From NCBI GenBank assembly GCA_964654185.1, contig CAZZIE010000004.1, positions 6,183 to 70,182 of the forward strand: a stretch of DNA of 64,000 bases. Reading direction: 5' to 3'. The position numbers were made by a program, and so were the translations under genes. The stretch comes from CAYFQV01 sp964654185 (lineage in GTDB: Bacteria; Spirochaetota; Spirochaetia; DSM-27196; PWMO01). The notes beneath the pieces are model-generated. The model did no database searches. It was not told where the DNA came from and saw only the letters and a program-made list of their open reading frames with translations. Positions 35,901-42,634 of this stretch are shown here, in pieces (the stretch's first letter is position 1; each line of letters starts with the position of its first letter).

Positions 35901-36107
35901 CAGCTCGACCTTTCCGAGAGCGCCGTCCTCTCCATCGGCGCCTCTCGCCGCGTCGAGGGCGCTCTCCAGGGCGGTGCGAATCTCGTCCGCACCCGACGCA
36001 AGACATCCACCACCGGCGCAGACGAGAATCTTCCGGGGCTTCCGGGAGGAGGACTTCTTCAGTTTGGCCCGCAGGTTTGCAAGAGAGTCCGTAGATTTGA
36101 CGTTCAT
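32943..36107 (-). CDS. hydB: HydB (NuoF-like) fused to a GltD-type flavoprotein
   Basis: A 1054-residue fusion. N-terminal thioredoxin-like [2Fe-2S] domain (CAGGGCLASG; STGCMGPCAEG), then the NuoF core with FMN and NADH motifs (GLRGRGGAGFPTWLKW; GEETALIHSIEGKRGEPRPR), an SLBB part and the [4Fe-4S] motif ESCGKCTSCRVGTKRM. From about residue 560 a GltD module follows: Fe-S cysteines (CQSACPAGVDVPGF; CARVCFHTCEEKC), FAD motif IGAGPAGLSCGYFLARLGY and NAD(P) motif VVGGGNAAIDAARTAIRLGA. A tail CLRCDFGKC may hold another cluster. Usual HydB ends instead in a two-cluster ferredoxin domain. ATG at 36107 overlaps hydC by 4 bases. Confidence 0.92.
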   Translation of the reverse strand: MNVKSTDSLANLRAKLKKSSSRKPRKILVCAGGGCLASGADEIRTALESALDAARGADGEDGALGKVELKSTGCMGPCAEGPVVVVEPDGVFYQGVRPEDAKEIVESHIVAGNPVKRLFHRDVSEEQAAADHRDAIEFFSRQQKVVLRNCGNIDPTSIDDYIAAGGYQSLATILAANDPAAVIKGVKTSGLRGRGGAGFPTWLKWDATRIAEGTPKYVLCNADEGDPGAFMDRSLLEGDPHSVIEGMAIAAFAIGASAGYVYVRAEYPLAVARLDNAIKQATEYGLLGDDIMGTGFSFTLGYRKGSGAFVCGEETALIHSIEGKRGEPRPRPPFPAQKGLWGQPTLLNNVETYANVPAVFSLGPATYEKSGTEDSPGTKVFALAGSIRNAGLVEVPIGTTLGEVIYDIGGGIKNDKPFKAAQIGGPSGGCIPKEHLNVPLDYASLNELGAIMGSGGLIVMDDDACMVDVARFFLEFVQEESCGKCTSCRVGTKRMLEILDRICEGRGEMEDIDRLERLGRSIKDTALCGLGQTAPNPVLSTLRHFRHEYVEHIRDRHCSAGVCPSLVRAPCQSACPAGVDVPGFVSLVKEKRYAEALRLHRERNPFAAVCARVCFHTCEEKCRRSSLDSPVAIRAVKRFMVDQEIVVQTPEVREDPANADRKVAIIGAGPAGLSCGYFLARLGYRPEVFEAQPRPGGMLVQAIPEYRLPRETLAREIRMIEQLGVTIHPEKRLGRDFTLKQLQDDGYDAVFLGPGSPACVDLDIPGSAGDGVVRAGDFLREYNVRGSAPVGDRVVVVGGGNAAIDAARTAIRLGAEVTVVYRRTRDQMPAYAEEIEEAVAEGVDLRTLTQPVGIERDENGAVTGMQCAELTLGDFDRSGRRRPTRRGKEIIEIPADQVIVAIGQKLDAAPLIADVGVAVSRDGFIRADHQTGQTSVPWIFSGGDAVLGPASVVEAIGAGERAAVGIDLYLTGENHAFWREDKPVDVAFDPDADPVPFEREALETIPVERRRHNFSEVEKSWSEVVALRQASRCLRCDFGKCLEARTVEKEAARG

Positions 36108-36607
36108 TCCGCTGCCTCCGTCCCTCGATACTGATCGAGAAGGTCCGCCGCCCGGGCGGGCTTCACCTGCTGGTGAACGTCCTCGTCGATCACGACGACC
36201 GGTGCCAGCCCACATGCGCCGAAGCACCTGCCGATCTCCAGGGTGAACTCTCCGTCTCCCGTGGTATCCCCTACCGAGACGCCCAGGCAGTCGCACAGGC
36301 GTTCCACCAGCTGTTTACCGCCGCGGACGTAGCACGCCGTTCCCAGACACGCGCGAACGGTGTGGCGTCCTCGCGGTTGCGTCGAGAAGAGGGAGTAGAA
36401 GGAAACCACTCCCGCCACTTCGCTGTAGGGAATCTTCAGAGTCCCCGAGATGTGCTGCAACACCTCCTCGGGCAGATACCCGAGCCACTCCTGCACGTCC
36501 TGCAGGACCGGTATGAGGGCACCGCGCTCCTCGATGTGCGTTTCGATGATCGAATCCAGCTGTTCGTAGGAGAAGGTTGCGGGAAGCGGGTGGACGGAGT
36601 TCGACAT
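36104..36607 (-). CDS. hydC: HydC (NuoE-like) [2Fe-2S] subunit
   Basis: A 167-residue thioredoxin-like ferredoxin subunit. The N-terminal helical part (LIPVLQDVQEWLGYLPEEVLQHIS) and the four ligands in ACLGTACYVRGG and GRCFGACGLAPVVVID are as in NuoE/HydC. First gene of the hyd operon, start ATG 36607 with AGGAGGT seven bases before it. It passes electrons between the NADH site of HydB and the other subunits. Confidence 0.93.
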   Translation of the reverse strand: MSNSVHPLPATFSYEQLDSIIETHIEERGALIPVLQDVQEWLGYLPEEVLQHISGTLKIPYSEVAGVVSFYSLFSTQPRGRHTVRACLGTACYVRGGKQLVERLCDCLGVSVGDTTGDGEFTLEIGRCFGACGLAPVVVIDEDVHQQVKPARAADLLDQYRGTEAAE

Positions 36608-36680
36608 GCGGACCTCCTGATATATGTGGGCGGGAAGATCCAGCCGGGAAGCGCCTTCACGCCCAAGTTAAGGGGAAATC

Positions 36681-36730
36681 ATATCGATATTTCCCAATAG
36701 ATATCTTAGCATCGATATCTGACCTGTCAA
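36681..36730 (-). promoter_or_regulatory. hyd operon promoter with palindromic operator-like repeats
   Basis: On the minus strand TTGACA (36725-36730), a 16-base spacer and TAAGAT (36703-36708) lie about 95 bases before hydC. Three related palindromic elements overlap or follow it: AGATATCGAT (36711-36720) in the spacer, AGATATCT (36699-36706) over the -10, and ATATCGATAT (36681-36690) in the early leader. The layout fits a repressor or redox-sensing regulator; no known consensus was matched. Confidence 0.55.
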
Positions 36731-36771
36731 GTGTAATTTGTAGTCAACATTACAGGGTTGCTCAGGAAATA

Positions 36772-37188
36772 ATGGCTGCCGGAGGTTCTGTTTCTCGTGC
36801 TCCGGCGGTTGCCTCCAGGCCCGGAAGCGAAGTATGCTCCCTGTGCCCAATGCGAGTTCGTGAATCCCATTCTGAAGTACTGACGCGGCTGGTTCGGTCG
36901 CTGCCGAAAGTGGTCGTACAGAACCGCCTCATGGCAACGAGTGACCGGGACGTTGCCCTGGCACTGCTCTACGTTCCCAAAGAGGATCGTCGGCCCGTTC
37001 TCGAGGCAATATCAAAGGCCAAGCGCACGCGTGTGGAGGAGGAGATCCTCCTCCACGAACGCCTGCAGATTTCGTGGAAGCATTATGAAACGGCGGTCTC
37101 GCAGCTGATCCGCGCCCTGCAGGAGAACAGCGCGCAGAAGGGCGCCCGAAGCTATCTGCGACCGCTCAGGCCCCGCCCTTCCGAATAA
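36772..37188 (+). CDS. Small FliG-like protein of unknown function
   Basis: A 138-residue protein. The central stretch DRDVALALLYVPKEDRRPVLEAISKAKRTRVEEEILL resembles the repeated helical element of FliG middle and C-terminal domains (alternating helices with a KAKRTRVEEE element). The N-terminus has a Cys pair (CSLCPMRVRES). The start is taken as ATG 36772 with AGGA upstream; an ATG at 36850 inside MRVRES is possible. It is divergent from hydC and convergent with the SPOR gene, whose stop it overlaps by about 22 bases. Function unknown; link to flagella is only by similarity. Confidence 0.6.
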   Translation: MAAGGSVSRAPAVASRPGSEVCSLCPMRVRESHSEVLTRLVRSLPKVVVQNRLMATSDRDVALALLYVPKEDRRPVLEAISKAKRTRVEEEILLHERLQISWKHYETAVSQLIRALQENSAQKGARSYLRPLRPRPSE

Positions 37189-39709
37189 AGGCGTCCCGGT
37201 AACCTTTGGCGCGAATCCAGTACAGGACGCTACCCCGCTCGTCCTCATTCAACGGTCCAACAAAGAGGCGGTACAGCTCACGATCTTCGCCTGCCGCGGA
37301 GAGGACCGCGACGGGATAGGTACCGCGAAGATTGTCCACCGCGCTCTTTGCACTCTGGGGATCCGAGAAGGCCCCGACCTGGAGGTAGAAAGACTCCGGC
37401 GATAGCGTGTTGATGAGCGGCAGATTCTCCCTGGCCCAGCTCCGCCCAACCCGGACCGGTTCCTCCGGCGCCGGCTCCTCGGGCTCGGCTTCCTCGGGGG
37501 GTTCCTCTTCCGGCGCTTCGGCGACGCGTTCCTCGGGCTCTTCCGCAGCGGGCTCTTCCGGAGCGGGCTCTTCCGGAGCCGGCGCCTCCTCCGGGGCTTC
37601 CTCGGCGGGCGGCCGCTCGGTCACCCGGGGAGGACGCTCTTCCGCGGGCTCGAGCCTCGGTTCTGCGACGGTAGCCTCCGGTGGCTCCATCTCCTCGTCC
37701 TGGGGCGGTTCCGCCCGCTCAATCGGCGGTTCCGGCTCCGTGGCTGCAAGGCTCGGCGCCTCCGCACCGTCGGCAAACTCCTCCGCCGGCGGCTCGACCT
37801 GCCCGAGTGTTGCCTCAGGCTCGGTCACTTCCGCAACGGCGGTCGGCTCCTCGGGCTCCGCCTCCTCCGCAACGGGAGGTTCCAGTTCCTCTTCTGCGCG
37901 ATCCTCCGCCTCAGCCACGGTCGGCGCCGGCGTGCGCGCCGCGATCTCCGAGGGCTCCTCGTCGCTGTCAGGGGTCTCCAGGCTCTCCTCTGAGGGATCC
38001 GCGAGCTCCGGCGGCCGCAACTCGGCGGGCTCCAGCGAGATGACCGCGTCTTCGGGAATCGTCGGCGTTATGGTCTCTTCGGCCTCGGCCTCCGGCTCTT
38101 CCGCAACAGCTTCGTCCCCCTCCGCCGGCGGGCCGGGCTCCGCCTTTGCGAGGCGCTCGGGAAGCTCGTCATCCGGCGCAGCGATCCGCCCGAGGCCCTC
38201 GGCGATCGGCCTCTTCGGGGTCGGACTTGCAAGCACAGCGGCCGGACCGAGCCCTTCGACGGGAGGAGACACGACGGGGAGCCCGTCGGCATCGACCTCA
38301 GGAGCCTCTGCCGGAGCCTCTTCATCAGGCGCCTCTTCCGCCGGTGCCGCCTCGGCCGGTGCGTCCTCGGCAATGCGCGGCTCGTCGGTTACGTCGGGTC
38401 GCGCCATGGAAGTGCCGGCCAGGGCCTCCGCCTCGTCCGGAGGTACCGGCGTGGCGAGATAGGTCCCAACATCGTCGGGCTGCGGCGCAGGAAAGAGGTT
38501 CTTCCGGGGAAACCGGTCGCTCAGGGCGCGCAGAGATTCCGCCAGAACGCTCGGTGCCGCCTCCGCGGGCTCTACCGGCTCCGCAGGCTCAGCCGGTTCC
38601 TCGGCGGGTTCCGCCACCTCGGGTTCCGCAGCGGGTTCAGGCTCCGCGGGCGGACTCGGCGGGAGGACTTCCGCGACGGGAGGCTCCTCCGGCGTCGGCT
38701 CGGGGACCGCAAGAGTGTCCGTCGTTGCCGGCGTCTCTGCCGGCTCCTCCGCGGGTTCCGCCTCGGCGCGGCGCAGACCCTCCGAAGCTTCGCGAATGCC
38801 CGCGCCCAGGCCGCGGCCTGCACGAGAAGCGGCCTCAGCCTCGGGTTGCTCTTCCGGCTCGGGCTCCTCCTCGGGCTCGGGCTCCTCAGCCGCCTCGGCT
38901 ACCGGAGCCTCCTCGTCCTCGGGACGGATGGCTTCCTGCACCTCGGGGGTCGGAATCCCGTTACCGGGCTCCTCCCGGGGAGGGGCGGGGGTCATGGGAA
39001 GGCTCTCATCCGGCGCTTCGGCTACGCGCGGCGCAGCCTCTTCGGCCGGCTCCGGTTCCGGTTCAGGTTCAGGCTCCGGTTCAGGTTCAGGTTCAGGTTC
39101 CGGCTCCGGTTCAGGTTCAGGTTCCGGTTCAGGTTCGGGTTCGGGTTCGGGCTCCGGTTCGGGTTCGGGTTCCGGCTCCGGCTCCGGCGCGGGTTCGGGT
39201 TCAGGTTCGGGTTCAGGTTCCGGCTCCGGCTCCGGCTCAGGTTCGGGCTCGGCCTGGGCAACGGATTCCGGGACCTCACGCTGCCGGAGGATCTCGCGGT
39301 TCGGGTCGGAGAGGCTCGCAGAGGGGTTCACCTCGGGATCCCGGCTGTACGCGGCTTCGGGGCCGGCGGGAACGGCCGCGAGTCCGCCGGTGGTAGCCGG
39401 CTGTACGCGCACCTGGGCGGGATCGTCCGCGTCGAGACCGAGTTGATCGGCGGCATCCTGGGACACCGTCAGGAAGATTCCCGGCTGAGATACGCGCCCC
39501 ACCACAATGACCTCGACGGTACGGCCGTTCTCCGGGTTGGTCACCTCGATCACGGTGTTCCGCTCAAAGCTGTTGGAAGCGGCGTAGAGACCTTCCCGGG
39601 GGAACTGGTTATATCCGCCGACGGCGGCGGTGCCTTCCCAGACGTTCTGCCCGAACAGAAAGCCTGCGCAGACCACGAGAAAGATGAGACTTAATGCGAA
39701 CCGCTTCAT
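37166..39709 (-). CDS. RlpA-like domain, Glu-Pro repeat and SPOR-domain protein
   Basis: An 847-residue exported protein. The signal peptide MKRFALSLIFLVVCAGFLFG is followed at about residues 22-105 by a region like the double-psi barrel of RlpA (AASNSFERNTVIEVTNPENGRTVEVIVVGRVS, core NTVIEVTNPENGRTVEV). Next comes a long acidic, Pro-rich stretch with an uninterrupted Glu-Pro run near residues 153-222. The C-terminal SPOR domain is at about 765-847 (ESFYLQVGAFSDPQSAKSAVDNLRG). SPOR binds denuded glycan at division sites, and RlpA proteins are septal lytic transglycosylases, although the catalytic residues are not obvious here. Start ATG 39709 has GGAGGAG. It may span the periplasm. Confidence 0.8.
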   Translation of the reverse strand: MKRFALSLIFLVVCAGFLFGQNVWEGTAAVGGYNQFPREGLYAASNSFERNTVIEVTNPENGRTVEVIVVGRVSQPGIFLTVSQDAADQLGLDADDPAQVRVQPATTGGLAAVPAGPEAAYSRDPEVNPSASLSDPNREILRQREVPESVAQAEPEPEPEPEPEPEPEPEPEPAPEPEPEPEPEPEPEPEPEPEPEPEPEPEPEPEPEPEPEPEPEPEPEPAEEAAPRVAEAPDESLPMTPAPPREEPGNGIPTPEVQEAIRPEDEEAPVAEAAEEPEPEEEPEPEEQPEAEAASRAGRGLGAGIREASEGLRRAEAEPAEEPAETPATTDTLAVPEPTPEEPPVAEVLPPSPPAEPEPAAEPEVAEPAEEPAEPAEPVEPAEAAPSVLAESLRALSDRFPRKNLFPAPQPDDVGTYLATPVPPDEAEALAGTSMARPDVTDEPRIAEDAPAEAAPAEEAPDEEAPAEAPEVDADGLPVVSPPVEGLGPAAVLASPTPKRPIAEGLGRIAAPDDELPERLAKAEPGPPAEGDEAVAEEPEAEAEETITPTIPEDAVISLEPAELRPPELADPSEESLETPDSDEEPSEIAARTPAPTVAEAEDRAEEELEPPVAEEAEPEEPTAVAEVTEPEATLGQVEPPAEEFADGAEAPSLAATEPEPPIERAEPPQDEEMEPPEATVAEPRLEPAEERPPRVTERPPAEEAPEEAPAPEEPAPEEPAAEEPEERVAEAPEEEPPEEAEPEEPAPEEPVRVGRSWARENLPLINTLSPESFYLQVGAFSDPQSAKSAVDNLRGTYPVAVLSAAGEDRELYRLFVGPLNEDERGSVLYWIRAKGYRDAFIRKGGA
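39045..39254. repeat. Six-base tandem repeat coding the Glu-Pro run
   Basis: About 35 copies of a six-base unit (GGTTCN or GGCTCC variants, plus strand) encode Glu-Pro dipeptides on the minus strand, with one Ala-Pro break. Unit length keeps the reading frame, so the rod length can change by slippage. Confidence 0.9.
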
Positions 39710-39815
39710 GTCGAGACTCCTCCACCTTTTATGTTCGGCGCGCCGGGAAAAGAGTTGAGTGCGGTTGCAGCCGCTCCGTGATCGAGCAACCGCTCCGTGA
39801 TCAAAGGACGTTTCT

Positions 39816-40319
39816 CTATCGCATCTTCTCCGAAAACGCCGATCCGACGCGCCGTCCGAGGTTGTAGCCGGCCCGCTCAATGCTTCCGGCCTCCTCGTCA
39901 CTGAGGACTTCCACCGGCAGGGTCTCGCTCCGGGGAGCCCGGCCGCCGCCGATCTGCATCCACGCGTACTCCACCTCGCGGAGTACGAGAGCGTCCCGCC
40001 CGCGATCGAAGGTGACGACGGCGTCCACGACGTACCCGGCGCCCCCATCGCTCGCAATCTCCACGACCTGTGCGGTGCTGGAGACTGCGTCATGCCGGGA
40101 CCGGTTGAAGACGATGTGCCCCATGTCGAAGAGCACGTCCATGATGCCCGCCTCGACGCTGCTCAAGTAGAATCCGACGTGGTCGGAGCCGGTATACTCT
40201 TCATTCGCTCGCACGGAGACCATGACGGTCTCCGCGAAGCCGGCGCCGGCAACGAACACTGCAAGGATCACAATCAACGCGACGCGGCGGCAGGTGATTA
40301 AGCCAAGGGGTAATCTCAT
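39816..40319 (-). CDS. Exported protein of unknown function
   Basis: A 167-residue protein with a signal peptide (CRRVALIVILAVFVAGAGFA) and a mature part with alternating strands and helices: VMVSVRANEEYTGSDHVGFYLSSVEAGIMDVLFDMGHIVF, then VVDAVVTFDRGRDALVLREVEYAWMQ and a C-terminal helix ERAGYNLGRRVGSAFSEKM. I do not recognise the family. The ATG at 40319 is chosen as start of the signal peptide. It precedes the RlpA-like/SPOR gene by 106 bases on the same strand and may be transcribed with it, so an envelope role is likely. Confidence 0.65.
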   Translation of the reverse strand: MRLPLGLITCRRVALIVILAVFVAGAGFAETVMVSVRANEEYTGSDHVGFYLSSVEAGIMDVLFDMGHIVFNRSRHDAVSSTAQVVEIASDGGAGYVVDAVVTFDRGRDALVLREVEYAWMQIGGGRAPRSETLPVEVLSDEEAGSIERAGYNLGRRVGSAFSEKMR

Positions 40320-40573
40320 ACTGATTCCGTCTATCCTCTCCAGGTGATCGAAGACACGTGACATTGCGGATGCGACGTCGGAAAGGAGTGCCGCTCCGCG
40401 AATCCACGCCCATCCCGGTCTCGCGGTGTCCCGGTTTCGCGGTATAGCGCTTTCGCGCTCTCGCGCTCTCGGCGCGCTCACTTCATTGTCGGTGCCGAAG
40501 CGCCGTCAGTTGACGCTTCAAGCAGCCCGCCGGACGCTCAAGCAAGAGAAAGGACGAGCTGCACGTCGCTTTC

Positions 40574-40602
40574 TTGCTTTGAAGGTGCTCCTGTCGTAGA
40601 AT
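40574..40602 (+). promoter_or_regulatory. Promoter of the NusG-paralogue operon
   Basis: TTGCTT (40574-40579), a 17-base spacer and TAGAAT (40597-40602). The predicted transcription start near 40609 leaves only about 5-14 bases before the first start codon, and no ribosome site is seen. Confidence 0.6.
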
Positions 40603-40613
40603 GCCCCGCACCT

Positions 40614-41159
40614 GTGAGTCCTATGGAGTACTTCGTCGCGCAAGTACGGACCCGAAAGGAGTCCGCGTACATACGGTTGGCAAACAACCTCGAGCTCCCC
40701 GGAGTGCACCGGCTCATGTGGCCGCGCCGTGTGTTGAAAATACGAAGAAGAGGGATGGTCAAGAAGGCCGATGTGCCGGTCTTCCCCGGATACGTCTTCA
40801 TTGAGGCCGATGAGATTACCCCGGAGACGTACCAGCGCCTGCGCCGGTTGCCCTACTTCCTTCGCTTCCTCCCGGAGAACGAGGATATCAAACCCCTCAG
40901 TGATGAGGACAAGCGGGTGATCGCGCATCTCATTTCGTACGGCGAGGTCGTGCAGCCTTCCCGGGTGACCTTTGACGAGAACTCGCGCATTCTGGTGCTG
41001 GAAGGACCGTTGAAGGGACTTGAAGGACGCATTACGAAGATCGATCGTCGAAAGGGGCGCGCCAGAGTGCGCCTCGACCTCTACGACAACGCCTTCGAGG
41101 TGGACTTTGCATTTGAGTCGCTGGAAAAGCTGAAGTCGACGGAACATGAGCGGACATGA
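40614..41159 (+). CDS. NusG paralogue (LoaP/UpxY/RfaH type) transcription antiterminator
   Basis: A 181-residue NusG-family protein with an NGN domain (EYFVAQVRTRKESAYIRLANN ... VFPGYVFIEADEI) and a C-terminal KOW domain (GPLKGLEGRITKIDRRKGRARVRL). Dedicated paralogues of this kind sit at the head of polysaccharide or secondary-metabolite operons and help RNA polymerase through long transcripts; LoaP is known from spirochaetes among others. The true nusG would lie with secE and rplK, which are not here. Start GTG 40614 or ATG 40623; with the promoter at 40574-40602 the mRNA would be nearly leaderless. It overlaps the next gene by 4 bases. Confidence 0.87.
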   Translation: MSPMEYFVAQVRTRKESAYIRLANNLELPGVHRLMWPRRVLKIRRRGMVKKADVPVFPGYVFIEADEITPETYQRLRRLPYFLRFLPENEDIKPLSDEDKRVIAHLISYGEVVQPSRVTFDENSRILVLEGPLKGLEGRITKIDRRKGRARVRLDLYDNAFEVDFAFESLEKLKSTEHERT

Positions 41160-42634
41160 GCGGTAAGAGACGCAATCGCATCTACATCATTGGCGCCGGT
41201 TTCGCCGGGATGTCCATTGCGCGGGATATTCGCGCCAAGGAGATCCTTGGGGAGGTCGTCGCTTTCCTTGACGACGACCCGCAGAAGATCGGAACGCGTG
41301 TCGACGGGGTTCCCGTCCTCGGTCCGATCGATGCGGTTGCGGAGATCGTCGACAAGACCCCCGCGGACGAGGCGCTGATTGCCATTCCCAGTGCCGGCCG
41401 GGAGAAACTGCGACAGCTCTATCAGCTCCTGGAGAACGCGGACTTCGCGAAGATTCGAATTCTCCCGGCGGTCTCACAGATTATTGAGGGAGATGCCCAT
41501 TTCATTCAGACCCGCGAGCTCAATCCCGAAGACCTTCTGGGCCGCAACCCCGTGAAGATCGGGCTGCGCGAGAGCCTCCGGTACCTCCGGGGCAAACGCG
41601 TCGTCATCACCGGCGCCGGCGGCAGCATTGGAAGCGAGTTGGCCCGGCAGCTCCTCTCCGGCGGGGCGCAGCGCCTCTACCTCTTTGGTCACGGTGAAAA
41701 CAGCATCTACGAGATCGACCGGGAACTGCGGCTCCTTCAGGAAGAGGGCGTCGGCGAGAGGGCAACCATTGTGCCGGTCATCGGGGAGCTCCAGGACCGC
41801 GACTACATGCGCTTCATCCTGAAGAGACTGAAGGCCGATGTCATCTTCCACGCCGCCGCGTACAAACACGTACCCATGGTGGAGGCCAACCCGGTAGTCG
41901 CGGTGAAGAACAACGTCCTCGGCACGCAGAACCTGGTTGACGCGGCGCTGGAAGCGGGCACCGAGCGCTTTGTGCTCATTTCGACCGACAAGGTCGTGGA
42001 GCCGACCTGCGTCTACGGCGCCTCCAAGAAACTCGCCGAGGAGATCGTGCTGGCGGCGCGGAGCAATCACGGCTCCTACATGGTCGTCCGGTTCGGCAAC
42101 GTCCTGGGCTCCCGGGGAAGCATTGTGCCCCTCTTCCATCAGCAGATCGCCAAGGGCGGCCCCGTAACCATTACTCACCCTGAAGTTTCCCGCTTCTTCA
42201 TGACCATACCGGAGGCGTCCAGTCTGGTGCTCAAGGCGGGGGGCGTCGGCGATCCCGGCGCGCTCTACGTCCTCGACATGGGCGAGCCGGTGCGCATTCA
42301 GGATCTTGCAGAGCAGATGATCCGCTTCTACGGCTACGAGCCCCACAGTGAGATCGGCGTCTCCTACATCGGGTTGCGCACCGGAGAGAAGCTCACGGAA
42401 AGCCCCATCGGTCCCGGTGAGAGCCCCTGCGACACGCCGTACCCGCGCATCAAGCGCCTGGAGCGTAACGAGCCTGCGGCCGGGTGGCTTACCGAGGTGA
42501 TCGAGGAGCTGCGGCCGGTTTGTCAGTTCGATTCGGAGCGGCCGGACGTGTTCAGAAACCGCCGCGCCCTGCGACAGGCTCTGGCACGGCACTTCCCGAC
42601 CCTGGAGACGAAGCCCGATGAGCCGGAGTACTGA
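41156..42634 (+). CDS. Nucleoside-diphosphate sugar 4,6-dehydratase, CapD/FlaA1-like
   Basis: A 492-residue protein of the CapD/WbpM family. Residues 1-140 are a Rossmann-like N-terminal domain (IYIIGAGFAGMSIARDIRAKE) but the four membrane helices seen in long WbpM-type proteins are missing. The catalytic SDR domain has TGAGGSIGSELARQLL, FHAAAYKHVPMVEANP and STDKVVEPTCVYGASKK, giving an intact Tyr-x3-Lys. The likely reaction is 4,6-dehydration of a UDP-N-acetylsugar for a surface glycan. It is coupled to the NusG paralogue before it and overlaps the aminotransferase gene by 17 bases. Confidence 0.87.
   Translation: MSGKRRNRIYIIGAGFAGMSIARDIRAKEILGEVVAFLDDDPQKIGTRVDGVPVLGPIDAVAEIVDKTPADEALIAIPSAGREKLRQLYQLLENADFAKIRILPAVSQIIEGDAHFIQTRELNPEDLLGRNPVKIGLRESLRYLRGKRVVITGAGGSIGSELARQLLSGGAQRLYLFGHGENSIYEIDRELRLLQEEGVGERATIVPVIGELQDRDYMRFILKRLKADVIFHAAAYKHVPMVEANPVVAVKNNVLGTQNLVDAALEAGTERFVLISTDKVVEPTCVYGASKKLAEEIVLAARSNHGSYMVVRFGNVLGSRGSIVPLFHQQIAKGGPVTITHPEVSRFFMTIPEASSLVLKAGGVGDPGALYVLDMGEPVRIQDLAEQMIRFYGYEPHSEIGVSYIGLRTGEKLTESPIGPGESPCDTPYPRIKRLERNEPAAGWLTEVIEELRPVCQFDSERPDVFRNRRALRQALARHFPTLETKPDEPEY

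Noticed and set aside
31106..36607. hydCBA as nuoEFG of complex I
   Set aside because: The NuoG-like protein has all three H-cluster motifs (TSCSPGW, MPCTAKKFE, EIMTCPGGC) and no molybdopterin-like remnant; the membrane arm of a complete complex I is not adjacent.
37407..38462. Plus-strand Ser/Gly-rich frame opposite the SPOR gene
   Set aside because: It is the antisense of the Glu-Pro/Ala-rich region, has no ribosome site and ends arbitrarily.
39045..39254. CRISPR array or regulatory repeat
   Set aside because: Units are 6 bases with no spacers and code a continuous Glu-Pro run in a signal-peptide-bearing frame.
40614..41159. Housekeeping nusG
   Set aside because: secE and ribosomal protein genes are absent nearby and it heads a sugar-gene operon, the context of specialised paralogues.
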